Below, one piece after another: positions 26,742 to 34,332 of a stretch of DNA of 64,000 nucleotides (the stretch's first letter is position 1; each line of letters begins with the position of its first letter). Location of the stretch: the NCBI GenBank assembly GCA_964434165.1, contig CAYSUS010000007.1:1-64000 (forward strand). Reading direction: 5' to 3'. The translations under genes were made by a program, and so were the position numbers. This DNA comes from CAYSUS01 sp964434165. GTDB lineage: Bacteria; Planctomycetota; Planctomycetia; Pirellulales; Thermoguttaceae. Under the pieces are notes generated by a model. The model searched no databases, was not told the DNA's origin, and saw nothing but the letters and a program-made list of their open reading frames with translations.

Positions 26742-27290
26742 CCCGCGGCTGAGCAATCGGACCGGCTTCCCGCCGACGTCGCGACGATCGATGCGCCGCT
26801 TGCAGTGCGCATGATGCTCCCCATTCGAACCCTCCCGGGTCCGCGCGGTGAGGTTGCATGGGGCCGATCGCCACGACCTCTTCCTTCCCTCCTGCGGGAC
26901 CAATTCATGGCGCCACCAGGCCGACGGGAGGGTTGCCGGCCCTGCTTCTGGCGCCCCGGCGCTGTTCCGCGTCGGAAGATCCTCTGCGGCGTTTCAATTC
27001 GGAAACACGGCGCCCCTCCTCCCGGGCCACGATGTTTAACCAAACAGACGTGCGACCCACTCGCTGGGCGGTAATTCCAAAGGGGGGAATGCGCAAGTCC
27101 CTGCTGTAAATGGACTAAATGCGCGAGAAGGACAGTTTGGACAAACTGAGGCGAGTTGGTACGCCGGTTGCTTTTCAAGCAGACCCGAAACCCGCCACAT
27201 CGGGCACAACCACGTGGTGGTGTGGCCGGTCCGGCGTAGGGCCGGTCAGTGTTGTTCTGTTCCGTAGTGTACGGCACAAGGAGCTACAGA
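26742..27290. other. intergenic region with pilin 2 promoter
   Basis: About 550 bases separate pilins 1 and 2. The right part holds the sigma-54-type element at 27156-27172. The ACCACGTGGT palindrome near 27210 lies between that element and the GTG start. No gene or gene remnant is convincing in the rest, and no clear terminator was found after pilin 1. Confidence 0.35.
27156..27172 (+). promoter_or_regulatory. candidate sigma-54 (-24/-12) promoter of pilin 2
   Basis: TTGGTACG, four bases (CCGG), then TTGCT matches YTGGYACG-N4-TTGCW at every position when the usual C/T choice is allowed in the -24 element. Spacing is exact. It lies about 120 bases before the GTG start of pilin 2. Together with the element before pilin 1 it suggests sigma-54 control of the pilin array. 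Confidence 0.75.
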
Positions 27291-27638
27291 GTGAAGAGTC
27301 TGCTGAACCGAGTGTGGAAGGAGGACGAAGGTGTCCTGACCTTCGAGTGGATCCTCCTGATCACGGTGCTGGTCATCGGCATCGTGGGTGGCCTGAGCGC
27401 GGTCCGCGACGCCATGATCACCGAGCTCGGCGACGTCGCCGAGGCGATGATCTCGCTGGACCAGTCCTACACCATCCTGGCTCCGTGGGAAATCGTGACC
27501 CCGGACTGCATCGAGGATGGGGCGTCGGATTCGGAGTTCGTGGACGAGGCTTACCTCAGCGAATTCCGCGCCACCGATCCTGGTGCTGTTGACCAGGGCG
27601 CCGTCGACGACTGCGTCGAAGCCGGCAACGCCGGCTAA
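27291..27638 (+). CDS. Tad/Flp class III prepilin, paralogue 2
   Basis: The GTG at 27291 has AAGGAG seven bases upstream, giving 115 residues. The leader ends EDEG at residue 14 and mature VLTFEWILLITVLVIGIVGG keeps Glu5. It is the closest relative of paralogue 1: LSAVRDAMITELGDVAEAM, LDQSYTILAPWEIVTPDC and DEAYLSEFRATDP are shared. The C-terminal tail is acidic with one terminal cysteine. Like paralogue 1 it may be a major subunit or a receptor-binding variant. Its own sigma-54-type promoter suggests independent control. Confidence 0.86.
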   Translation: MKSLLNRVWKEDEGVLTFEWILLITVLVIGIVGGLSAVRDAMITELGDVAEAMISLDQSYTILAPWEIVTPDCIEDGASDSEFVDEAYLSEFRATDPGAVDQGAVDDCVEAGNAG

Positions 27639-27700
27639 GCCGGGAGGCCTGCCGCAAAACGGGCTCGTCCCGCTTTCGGCACCTGTTGTCCAAACCGTCT

Positions 27701-27732
27701 CCGCGGTACGGCCGATCGCGGCCGTACCGCGG
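27701..27732. repeat. perfect hairpin between pilins 2 and 3
   Basis: A 14-base arm CCGCGGTACGGCCG (27701-27714) and its exact complement (27719-27732) flank a four-base loop ATCG. No T-run follows, so it is not a classical terminator. It lies 62 bases after the pilin 2 stop and 90 bases before the pilin 3 start. It could stop or stabilise the upstream mRNA and so set the ratio of pilin products. Confidence 0.7.
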
Positions 27733-27823
27733 GGCACCTTCAACCGCCCGACCCCTTCAGACCTCATCCGCCTTGTCGCCACACCTCGCCGAGACGGCCA
27801 AGACCCGGGACAGGGAACCTAAC

Positions 27824-28159
27824 GTGAAAACACTTATCAAGCGCATTTGGATCGAGGACCAGGGCGTCCTCACCTTCGAGTGGGTCCTGCTGATCACGAT
27901 CGTGGTGATCGGCATCGTGGGCGGGGTCTCCGCCGCACGGGACGCGATCATCGACGAACTCGGCGACGTGGCCGGGGCCGTCGTCTCGGTCGATCAGTCC
28001 TACACGGTCACCACGGACGCGTGCCTGGAGATCGGCAACGAGTTCGGCTTCGACGATCCGGCGCCCAACTTCGGCGAGTGCGAGCCGGGCGAGACCAACG
28101 TCTCGCGGCAGCGCTCCGGGGCGGCGACGAGCCAGACCGTCGAGGACCCCTGCCAGTAA
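27824..28159 (+). CDS. Tad/Flp class III prepilin, paralogue 3
   Basis: The GTG at 27824 follows AGGGAA and gives 111 residues. The leader ends EDQG (residue 14), and mature VLTFEWVLLITIVVIGIVGG keeps Glu5. The conserved stretch reads ARDAIIDELGDVAGAVVSVDQSYT (first 20 given as ARDAIIDELGDVAGAVVSVD). The tail differs from paralogues 1 and 2 and is acidic, with three cysteines (DACLEI, GECEPG, DPCQ). It has no promoter of its own in the 185 bases upstream and probably depends on read-through past the hairpin at 27701-27732. Role within the pilus is unknown. Confidence 0.85.
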   Translation: MKTLIKRIWIEDQGVLTFEWVLLITIVVIGIVGGVSAARDAIIDELGDVAGAVVSVDQSYTVTTDACLEIGNEFGFDDPAPNFGECEPGETNVSRQRSGAATSQTVEDPCQ

Positions 28160-28232
28160 CTCCGGTGTCCTCGCCGAACCCGCCTGAAAACGCGGGGAAA
28201 ACCGCGGCTACCTCAAGAATTACGGAAGAGGC

Positions 28233-28517
28233 ATGAACCTGCTGAAGCGAATCTGGAGAGAGGACCAGGGCGTGCTCACCTTCGAGTGGGTGCTCCTGGT
28301 GACGCTCGTCATCCTCGGCATCGTCGGGGGCTTGAGCGCGGCCCGCGACGCCACGATCGACGAGTTGGGCGACGTGGCCGGCGCGATCATCGCCGTGGAC
28401 CAGAGCTGGTCGGTCGAGGTCAGCCCCTGCGAGACCTGCCCTCGCATCTTCGGAAGCTACGAGGACGACGACCCCACGCCCGAGGTCGAGCGCCAGCGCC
28501 GCACGGAAACACCCTGA
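28233..28517 (+). CDS. Tad/Flp class III prepilin, paralogue 4
   Basis: This shortest paralogue has 94 residues, starting at an ATG preceded by GGAAGAGG. The leader ends EDQG (residue 13) and mature VLTFEWVLLVTLVILGIVGG keeps Glu5. LSAARDATIDELGDVAGAI and VDQSW match paralogue 3. The tail is brief and contains CETCPRIFGSYEDDD, with a Cys-x-x-Cys pair not present in paralogues 1 and 2. It is followed 79 bases later by the prepilin peptidase gene, so it is probably co-transcribed with the assembly machine. Confidence 0.85.
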   Translation: MNLLKRIWREDQGVLTFEWVLLVTLVILGIVGGLSAARDATIDELGDVAGAIIAVDQSWSVEVSPCETCPRIFGSYEDDDPTPEVERQRRTETP

Positions 28518-28596
28518 GGCGGGCAGGACCGGTTCGCCGCTCCGCCCGCCGCACGTCGCCTTGTCAACGCTACCACGGAACCTGGAGAGATACTGG

Positions 28597-29106
28597 ATGG
28601 TGGTTTTCGTCCTGGCCGTCGGGATCTACGTCGCCGTGGCGGCCGTGACCGACGCCCGCATGCACCGCATCCCCAACTGGATCACCGTGCCGGCCGCGCT
28701 GCTGGGCCTGGTGTTCCACAGCGTGTCACCGACGGGTTTCGGCCCGGCGGCCTCGCTGATCGGGCTGGCGGTCGGCTTCGCGATCCTCTTCGTGCCCTGG
28801 CTGTTCGGCGGGAGCGGCATGGGGGACGTCAAGCTGCTGGCCGCGCTGGGCGCCTGGCTGGGCTGGAAAGCCCTGCTCGTGGCCTTCGCCATCGCCATCG
28901 TGTTTGCAGCCGTCGCGACGCTGGCAATCCTGGCAATCGGCGTCGTGGCGGGCAACCGCCCGGGCAAGTCGGCCCCGGACCTGCGGCAGTTGACCTCCGG
29001 CCGGCATCGGTCGCAACCTGCGGCCCGAGTCCTGCCCTTCGCCATTCCCGTGGCCTTGAGCACGTGGTCGGTGCTGGCCTGGATGGTCGTGCAAGGCGGG
29101 CTGTAG
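28597..29106 (+). CDS. cpaA: prepilin peptidase (TadV/CpaA type)
   Basis: This 169-residue membrane aspartic protease would cut the leaders of the pilins at Gly-14. The start ATG at 28597 has GGAGAG at suitable spacing; a TTG 36 bases earlier is in frame but less likely. Two catalytic aspartates sit in VTDARMHRIPNW and GSGMGDVKLLAALG. Hydrophobic segments fill most of the chain. This is the short peptidase-only form of the A24 family, lacking the N-methylation domain, as usual for Tad systems. It lies between the pilins and cpaB. Confidence 0.9.
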   Translation: MVVFVLAVGIYVAVAAVTDARMHRIPNWITVPAALLGLVFHSVSPTGFGPAASLIGLAVGFAILFVPWLFGGSGMGDVKLLAALGAWLGWKALLVAFAIAIVFAAVATLAILAIGVVAGNRPGKSAPDLRQLTSGRHRSQPAARVLPFAIPVALSTWSVLAWMVVQGGL

Positions 29107-29346
29107 GCGCGCGGGCGACGCATTCGATGTGGAAGCGCTGCCGCAGGGCGGACGCGCCCGCAAAGCAGCGCGAGATGCAGGCCTCCATCGGTCGGCTGTT
29201 TATGAATCCTTACATTGGTTACCCGAAGGGAGTTTCGAACCGCCTGTAAAAATAGGAACTTTAGGTCTTCTAGGTAAGTTCACACTCCCTGGTTTCGCCT
29301 TTCTCCGAGCCCATCCCTCTGTTCCTGCTTTCAGGAGACTTTTGCG

Positions 29347-30558
29347 ATGAGACGTATTACCCCCGGCACCGTGACCGTCGGCGTGTTCGCCATCCTGTTC
29401 GGATTGGCGGCCGCTTATGCGGCGCGTCGTTATCTTGAGGTCCCGCCGGCCGAGGCCGCCAAGCCGGCCCCGCCGCCGAAGACCGCCGAACTGGTCGTGG
29501 CGGCCATCAACCTGCCCACGTACGCCCGCGTCCGGGATCAGGACCTGAAGGTGATTCAGGTCCCGCCGGACAAGGTTCCTGAGGGTGCGGTCACTTCGAA
29601 GTCGCGGGCGATGTTCCGCGTGGTCAAATCGACGATCATGGCCGACCAGCCGGTGATGGAGGACAAGCTCTACGGGGTCAGCGAAGTGCCCAAGCTGGCC
29701 GACCGGCTTCCGCCGGGGCACCGGGCCGTGACCATCGCCGTGCCCGCCGAGAGTGCGCTGAACGGCATGATCCAGCCCGAGTCGCGGGTGGACATCGCGC
29801 TGACGTTCGACAGCAAGGATCGGCGCCTGGACGGCACGGCCACGATGACCGTGCTTCGCAACGTCCTCGTGCTGGCGACCAGCGAGATGAGGTTCCCGAA
29901 GTGGGAGGACCAGCCGGACAACGTCCGCAACATCACCGTGGCCGTCGCGCCCGAGGACGCCAACCGGCTGATCCTGGCGCAGCGGTACGGCTCGCTGGGG
30001 GTCACGCTGCGGGGCCCGCAGGACGCGGGCGAGGAGGTCCTCCTGGCCGACGCGTCGGATCGGGACCTGATCGACCGGGCCACGCTTCTGGGACTTCCGC
30101 CGCTCCCCACGCCGGCACAGCCGATCGTGGTCAGCAAGCGCGTCGAGATGTATCGGGGCGGCGCCCGGGGCGAGGTCGTGTTCGGCGCCGACGAGATTCT
30201 CGAATCGATCAACGCCACGGCCGTGGCCGAGGGGCGCGAGCCGATGACGGCCCTGCCGATCGGCACGCCGCAGTCCGCGTCGAGCGAGGCCGGGGAGGAC
30301 TGCCCCGATTGCGAGAAGAAGCGAGCCAAGGCGGAGGCCAAGGCCGCGGCCGAGAAGGCCGCCTCGCGGGAGGTGCTGGAGCGGATCGAGGCTTCCGAGA
30401 AGGCCGCGCGCCACGGCGCTTCGTCCCGCGGCGCCAGCAACCCGCAGCCCACGCCGGCCCCGGCTCCGTCGGCCGTTGATGGGGCGGCGAGCACGATTCG
30501 CTTGCCGGCCGGGGTCATCGACGTGCAGGTGGAAGCCGAGATCGGCGCGAGGAGGTAA
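29347..30558 (+). CDS. cpaB: Flp pilus assembly protein CpaB (RcpC)
   Basis: The 403-residue protein has one N-terminal membrane segment (TVTVGVFAILFGLAAAYAAR). A SAF-like domain follows (LVVAAINLPTYARVRDQDLK, VVKSTIMADQPVMEDKL), then a conserved CpaB/RcpC core (GHRAVTIAVPAESALNGMI, PEDANRLILAQRYGSLGVTL). The C-terminal 110 residues are low-complexity and charged. CpaB lies in the periplasm and is thought to gate the outer-membrane secretin. AGGAG eight bases before the ATG fixes the start. A gap of 240 bases from cpaA contains an AT-rich patch (29225-29290) that may hold a promoter. Confidence 0.9.
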   Translation: MRRITPGTVTVGVFAILFGLAAAYAARRYLEVPPAEAAKPAPPPKTAELVVAAINLPTYARVRDQDLKVIQVPPDKVPEGAVTSKSRAMFRVVKSTIMADQPVMEDKLYGVSEVPKLADRLPPGHRAVTIAVPAESALNGMIQPESRVDIALTFDSKDRRLDGTATMTVLRNVLVLATSEMRFPKWEDQPDNVRNITVAVAPEDANRLILAQRYGSLGVTLRGPQDAGEEVLLADASDRDLIDRATLLGLPPLPTPAQPIVVSKRVEMYRGGARGEVVFGADEILESINATAVAEGREPMTALPIGTPQSASSEAGEDCPDCEKKRAKAEAKAAAEKAASREVLERIEASEKAARHGASSRGASNPQPTPAPAPSAVDGAASTIRLPAGVIDVQVEAEIGARR

Positions 30559-30709
30559 CCCCGTCCCGCGGCGGGAGCCGGCGCGATCCGCCCGGGTCGC
30601 GGCCGCTCGTGCCGTCGGACAAGCCGTCGGTGGCGACTTCGACTTCCTGTCCCGAGGTCAGCCGCGCGGACCGTTTTGGCCGACAACCCTCCGCTTGGAG
30701 TGAGATGTA

Positions 30710-32110
30710 ATGAAGATCAGTCTTTTCAATAAGCCGAGCGATACTGAGGCCGACGCGGTCGTGGACCGGGGCGGAGGGCCGCCGGCGGACCAGGTCGAGG
30801 CCGAGTTCCAGAAGCTCAAGACGCGGATCCATCGCGAGCTGATCGATTCGCTGGACCTGTCCAAGCTCGCGATTCTGGACGAGGCCCGTCTGCGAGCCCA
30901 CATCCGCAACCTCGCCGAGGCCCTGCTCCGCGTTCGGCCCGAGGTCCAATCCGCCATCGACGAGGAGCGGCTCATCGACGAGCTGATGGCCGAGTCGTTC
31001 GGCCTCGGCCCGCTGGAGCCGTACATGCAGGACCCCGACGTGACCGACATTTTGGTCAACGGGCCGGGCGAGGTGTACGTCGAGCGGCTCGGGCGCCTCC
31101 AACTGACGAACACGGTGTTCGCCGACGAAGAGCATTTGATGCAGATCATCCAGAGGGTGGTCGCGCGGGTGGGACGCCGCATCGACGAACAGGCCCCGAT
31201 GGTCGATGCCCGACTCGAGGACGGCTCCCGCGTCAACGCGATCATCCCGCCGCTGGCCCTCAACGGCCCGGTGCTCTCCATCCGCCGCTTCGGCTTCCGG
31301 CCGCTGGAGATGAACGACCTGGTCGGGCTCGGATCGATCTGTCCGGAGATGATCTCCGTTCTTTCGGCCGCCATCGAGGGGCGCATCAACATCATGGTCT
31401 CCGGCGGCACCGGCTCCGGAAAGACCACGCTGTTGAACAACCTCTCCCGCTTCGTCCCCGGCGAGGAGCGCCTGGTCACCATCGAGGACTCGGCCGAGCT
31501 GAAACTCCAGCGCAAGCACGTGGTGAGCCTGGAGACCCGGCAGGCCAACGCCGAGGCCCAGGGGGAAGTCACGCCACGCGATCTGGTGCGCAACGCCCTT
31601 CGCATGCGGCCCGATCGCATCATCCTCGGCGAGGTCCGCGGCGGCGAGGCCCTCGACATGCTTCAGGCGATGAACACGGGCCACGAGGGCTCGATGACCA
31701 CGATTCACGCCAACGACACCCGCGACGCCCTGTCGCGTCTGGAGGTCATGGTGAGCATGGCCGGCTATGATCTGCCGGTGGGCGTGGTCCGCCGCTACAT
31801 CACCTCGGCGATCGGGCTGGTTGTGCATCTGGCCAGGCTGAAGGGGGGCGTCCGCCGCGTGATGCGGGTCTCGGAGATCGTGGGCATGGAGGACGGCGAC
31901 TACGTCCTCCAGGAGCTCTTCGGATTCCGGCAGCAGGGGGTCGATCCGCAGGGCCGCGCCCAGGGCGTCTTCTACGCCACGGGCAACGTGCCCAGCTTCC
32001 TGCGGCGACTCGGCGAGCTGGGGATCGAGGTGCCGACCGGGCTGTTCGCGGAACGCACGCTCCGGCTCGCCAAGTCCAACGGCTCTTCCAGTCAGGAGGT
32101 CGTCTCGTGA
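30710..32110 (+). CDS. cpaF: Tad secretion ATPase CpaF (TadA)
   Basis: This 466-residue ATPase powers Tad pilus assembly. Its N-terminal domain (FGLGPLEPYMQDPDVTDILV near residue 97) leads to Walker A GGTGSGKTTLLNNLSRF (232-248), then ERLVTIEDSAELKL, the aspartate/Walker B segment RPDRIILGEVRGGEALDMLQ, and the histidine box GSMTTIHANDTRDALSRLE. The C-terminal tail is longer than in many homologues (GVFYATGNVPSFLRRLGELG). It is the cytoplasmic partner of TadB and TadC. The stop overlaps the next start by four bases (GTGA), so translation is coupled to tadB. Confidence 0.93.
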   Translation: MKISLFNKPSDTEADAVVDRGGGPPADQVEAEFQKLKTRIHRELIDSLDLSKLAILDEARLRAHIRNLAEALLRVRPEVQSAIDEERLIDELMAESFGLGPLEPYMQDPDVTDILVNGPGEVYVERLGRLQLTNTVFADEEHLMQIIQRVVARVGRRIDEQAPMVDARLEDGSRVNAIIPPLALNGPVLSIRRFGFRPLEMNDLVGLGSICPEMISVLSAAIEGRINIMVSGGTGSGKTTLLNNLSRFVPGEERLVTIEDSAELKLQRKHVVSLETRQANAEAQGEVTPRDLVRNALRMRPDRIILGEVRGGEALDMLQAMNTGHEGSMTTIHANDTRDALSRLEVMVSMAGYDLPVGVVRRYITSAIGLVVHLARLKGGVRRVMRVSEIVGMEDGDYVLQELFGFRQQGVDPQGRAQGVFYATGNVPSFLRRLGELGIEVPTGLFAERTLRLAKSNGSSSQEVVS

Positions 32111-33039
32111 GTCTTACGGTCCTCACCATCCTGATCTTCGCCGCGGTGGCCAGCATCGTCCTGGCGATCGTGCTGCTGATCCTCGATTTTCGCCGTCGGG
32201 GCGAAGACGACGAGCGGCGCCTCGATCTGGAGCTTCAGCTTCAGGTCCAGCAAGTCGCGATGACCCGGGCTCCAGGCTACCAGCCCCCGCGCGGCGTCGA
32301 TGCCTGGTTCTACGACCTGATCGAGCACTCCGGCAGTCCGCTCGACGGCAACACGGCCTTGGCCCTGGTAGCGGGCCTGGCCGTCGTCGGCTGCGCCGTG
32401 CCCCTGGTTCTCTTCGAGAGCATGCTTGGCGCGGCGGCCGGAACCGTCCTCGGCGGGCTGGCGCCGATCCTCTGGTGGATGTTCCGCCGCGAGCGCCGCA
32501 TGCGGGCCATGCAGCGAAACCTGCCCGAGACCCTCGAGATGGTGTCCGACTCCATCCGCGCGGGCCAGACCCTGGAGCAGGCGGCCGAGCTGGTCGGCCA
32601 GCAGGGTCCCGATCCGCTGAAGGAGGAGTTCCGCCACTGTGCCCGGCAGTTCCAACTGGGGCATCCCCCGGTCTCCGTGCTCTCGCGCATGGCCCGGCGC
32701 GTGCCGCTGGCCGAGTTCAAGGTGTTCGCCACCGCCGTGCTGGTCCATCGGCAGACGGGCGGCAACCTGGCCCTTTTGGCCCAGCGTCTGGCCGCCTCGG
32801 CGCGCGACCGCGCCGAGTTCCAGGGCCACGTCCGCGCGGTCACCGCCGGCAGCCGCCTTTCCGTGATCGGGCTGACCGTAGGCACCGTGATCGCGCTGTT
32901 TCTTCTGGCGGGGATCCGTCCGGAGTACCTCAAGGCGTTCTTCGAGCATCCCCTCGGCCCCACGATCCTCATGACCTCCGCCGCGCTCCAGGTCGTCGGC
33001 ATGGTCTGGGTCTGGCGCGTGATGAAGGTCCCCTTCTGA
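32107..33039 (+). CDS. tadB: Tad pilus inner-membrane platform protein TadB
   Basis: The GTG start at 32107 overlaps the cpaF stop. The 310-residue protein has an N-terminal membrane segment (TVLTILIFAAVASIVLAIVL), two mid-chain hydrophobic segments (TALALVAGLAVVGCAVPLVL and GLAPILWWMFRRE) and C-terminal segments. A T2SSF-type cytoplasmic domain lies between (LPETLEMVSDSIRAGQTLEQ, VFATAVLVHRQTGGNLALLA, GHVRAVTAGSRLSVIGLTVG). TadB and TadC form the inner-membrane platform turned by CpaF. The next gene starts 37 bases downstream. Confidence 0.92.
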   Translation: MSLTVLTILIFAAVASIVLAIVLLILDFRRRGEDDERRLDLELQLQVQQVAMTRAPGYQPPRGVDAWFYDLIEHSGSPLDGNTALALVAGLAVVGCAVPLVLFESMLGAAAGTVLGGLAPILWWMFRRERRMRAMQRNLPETLEMVSDSIRAGQTLEQAAELVGQQGPDPLKEEFRHCARQFQLGHPPVSVLSRMARRVPLAEFKVFATAVLVHRQTGGNLALLAQRLAASARDRAEFQGHVRAVTAGSRLSVIGLTVGTVIALFLLAGIRPEYLKAFFEHPLGPTILMTSAALQVVGMVWVWRVMKVPF

Positions 33040-33076
33040 ACCGGCCCGTCTCCCTCTTCTCCCAGGTGACGTTCGC

Positions 33077-34189
33077 ATGAACCAACTCGGCCCCAAGATC
33101 AACGAGCTCTGCGGCGGGAATCTGCCCCCCTGGCTCGTCGAGTGGACGCCTTCGATCCTCGTGTTCCTCGTGGCCTCGGCCGCCTTCTTCCTCGTCGGAG
33201 CGTTGTTGCTGGGCAGGTCGAAGCGAAGGCAATTGCGCCGGCAGCGCATCGGCGCCGGCGGCATCGAGATTGAGGACGACGAGAGAGGCCTGCTGTCCGC
33301 CGTGGCTCCGGCTCTGGCCGCGCAGATCCCCGAGTCGGAAAAGGAAAGACGCGACTTCGGGCTGCTGCTTCGCCAGGCCGGGCTGTACAAGCCGAGCACG
33401 CGGACGACGATCTATGCTCTGCGCTTCGTGCTGCTCATCGTGCCGGTGATTGTGGCGGGCATCTGGATCGTCTGGGCGAACGACCCCGGAGTGACTTGGC
33501 GCGTCCTCATCGGCGGGGTAATCATGGGCGCGGCGCTGTCCGTCGTTCCGCGTCTCTACGTCTGGTGGCGCCGCCGCCGCCGTCTGGCCCGCATTCGCCA
33601 GGGCATGCCCGACACGATCGACATGCTCAGCATGTGCGCCAGCGGCGGGATGGGGCTCAGCGAGAGTCTCGAGCACGTGGCCGGCCAGCTGGCCCCCTAC
33701 CCCGAGCTGGCGCAGGAGCTGTTGATCCTCAGACGCCAGGCCGAGGTGGGCAATCTCAACCACGCCCTGGCCGACTTCTCGCTCCGGGTCGATCTGCCCG
33801 AGGCAAGGCAGCTTGCGGCCCTGCTGACCCGCGGGGCGCGCCTGGGCACCGGCCTGGCCGGGTCGCTGACCCAGCAGGCCGATCATCTCCGCGTGGCGCG
33901 GCGGCAGCAGGCGACTATGGCGGCCAACAAGACGCCCGTGAAGCTCGTCTTCCCGCTTCTCTTCTGCCTGGCGCCCGCCGCCTTGCTGCTGCTGATGGCG
34001 CCGGCCGTCTTCGACCTGCACGACTTCCTGTTCCCGCGGGCGGAAACGGCGGCTGGAGCCGCGCCCGGCGAGGCCTTCGGCACCGAAGCGATGCTCCGGA
34101 CCCTGGAGAGCCTCGACCAGCGGATCGATCCCATGGTGATCGGCGGCGGGGAGTCGGGTTCGCCCCAGACCCAACCGCCCGGCTTCTGA
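33077..34189 (+). CDS. tadC: Tad pilus inner-membrane platform protein TadC
   Basis: This 370-residue protein is the second platform component, with hydrophobic segments near residues 30-52, 115-155 and 295-315. The T2SSF-like core shows GMPDTIDMLSMCASGGMGLS, LSESLEHVAGQLAPYPELAQ and GARLGTGLAGSLTQQADHLR, ending in KLVFPLLFCLAPAALLLLMA. The C-terminal tail is acidic and low-complexity. It ends the visible Tad locus. Neither secretin (cpaC/rcpA), TadZ/CpaE nor TadE/F pseudopilins lie beside it, so those must be elsewhere. It ends convergent with the SEC-C/TPR gene. Confidence 0.92.
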   Translation: MNQLGPKINELCGGNLPPWLVEWTPSILVFLVASAAFFLVGALLLGRSKRRQLRRQRIGAGGIEIEDDERGLLSAVAPALAAQIPESEKERRDFGLLLRQAGLYKPSTRTTIYALRFVLLIVPVIVAGIWIVWANDPGVTWRVLIGGVIMGAALSVVPRLYVWWRRRRRLARIRQGMPDTIDMLSMCASGGMGLSESLEHVAGQLAPYPELAQELLILRRQAEVGNLNHALADFSLRVDLPEARQLAALLTRGARLGTGLAGSLTQQADHLRVARRQQATMAANKTPVKLVFPLLFCLAPAALLLLMAPAVFDLHDFLFPRAETAAGAAPGEAFGTEAMLRTLESLDQRIDPMVIGGGESGSPQTQPPGF

Positions 34190-34242
34190 TCGATCCGGCT
34201 GAGGCATAGCCTCCCAACCTGACGGCGCGAGCGATGGGAAGC

Positions 34243-34317
34243 GCTGCCGGACTTGCCTCGATCGCAGCGGGTGCGACACGGTCCCGCGTTACCGCGTCGT
34301 CGAGGCAGTCCGGCAGC
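34243..34317. repeat. long imperfect inverted repeat between convergent genes
   Basis: GCTGCCGGACTTGCCTCGA (34243-34261) pairs with TCGAGGCAGTCCGGCAGC (34300-34317), differing only by one missing base. The inner 38 bases can fold further (GCGGG/CCCGC). The unit fills the space between tadC and the convergent SEC-C gene. It may act as a two-way terminator or be a small palindromic mobile unit. There is no long T-run. Confidence 0.65.
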
Positions 34318-34332
34318 AGCGCCGTGACGCGC

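Noticed and set aside
29107..29346. AT-rich gap before cpaB as a possible small RNA or promoter
   Set aside because: I could not define a hexamer pair or a stable RNA structure. Only the AT-rich character is noted, under cpaB.
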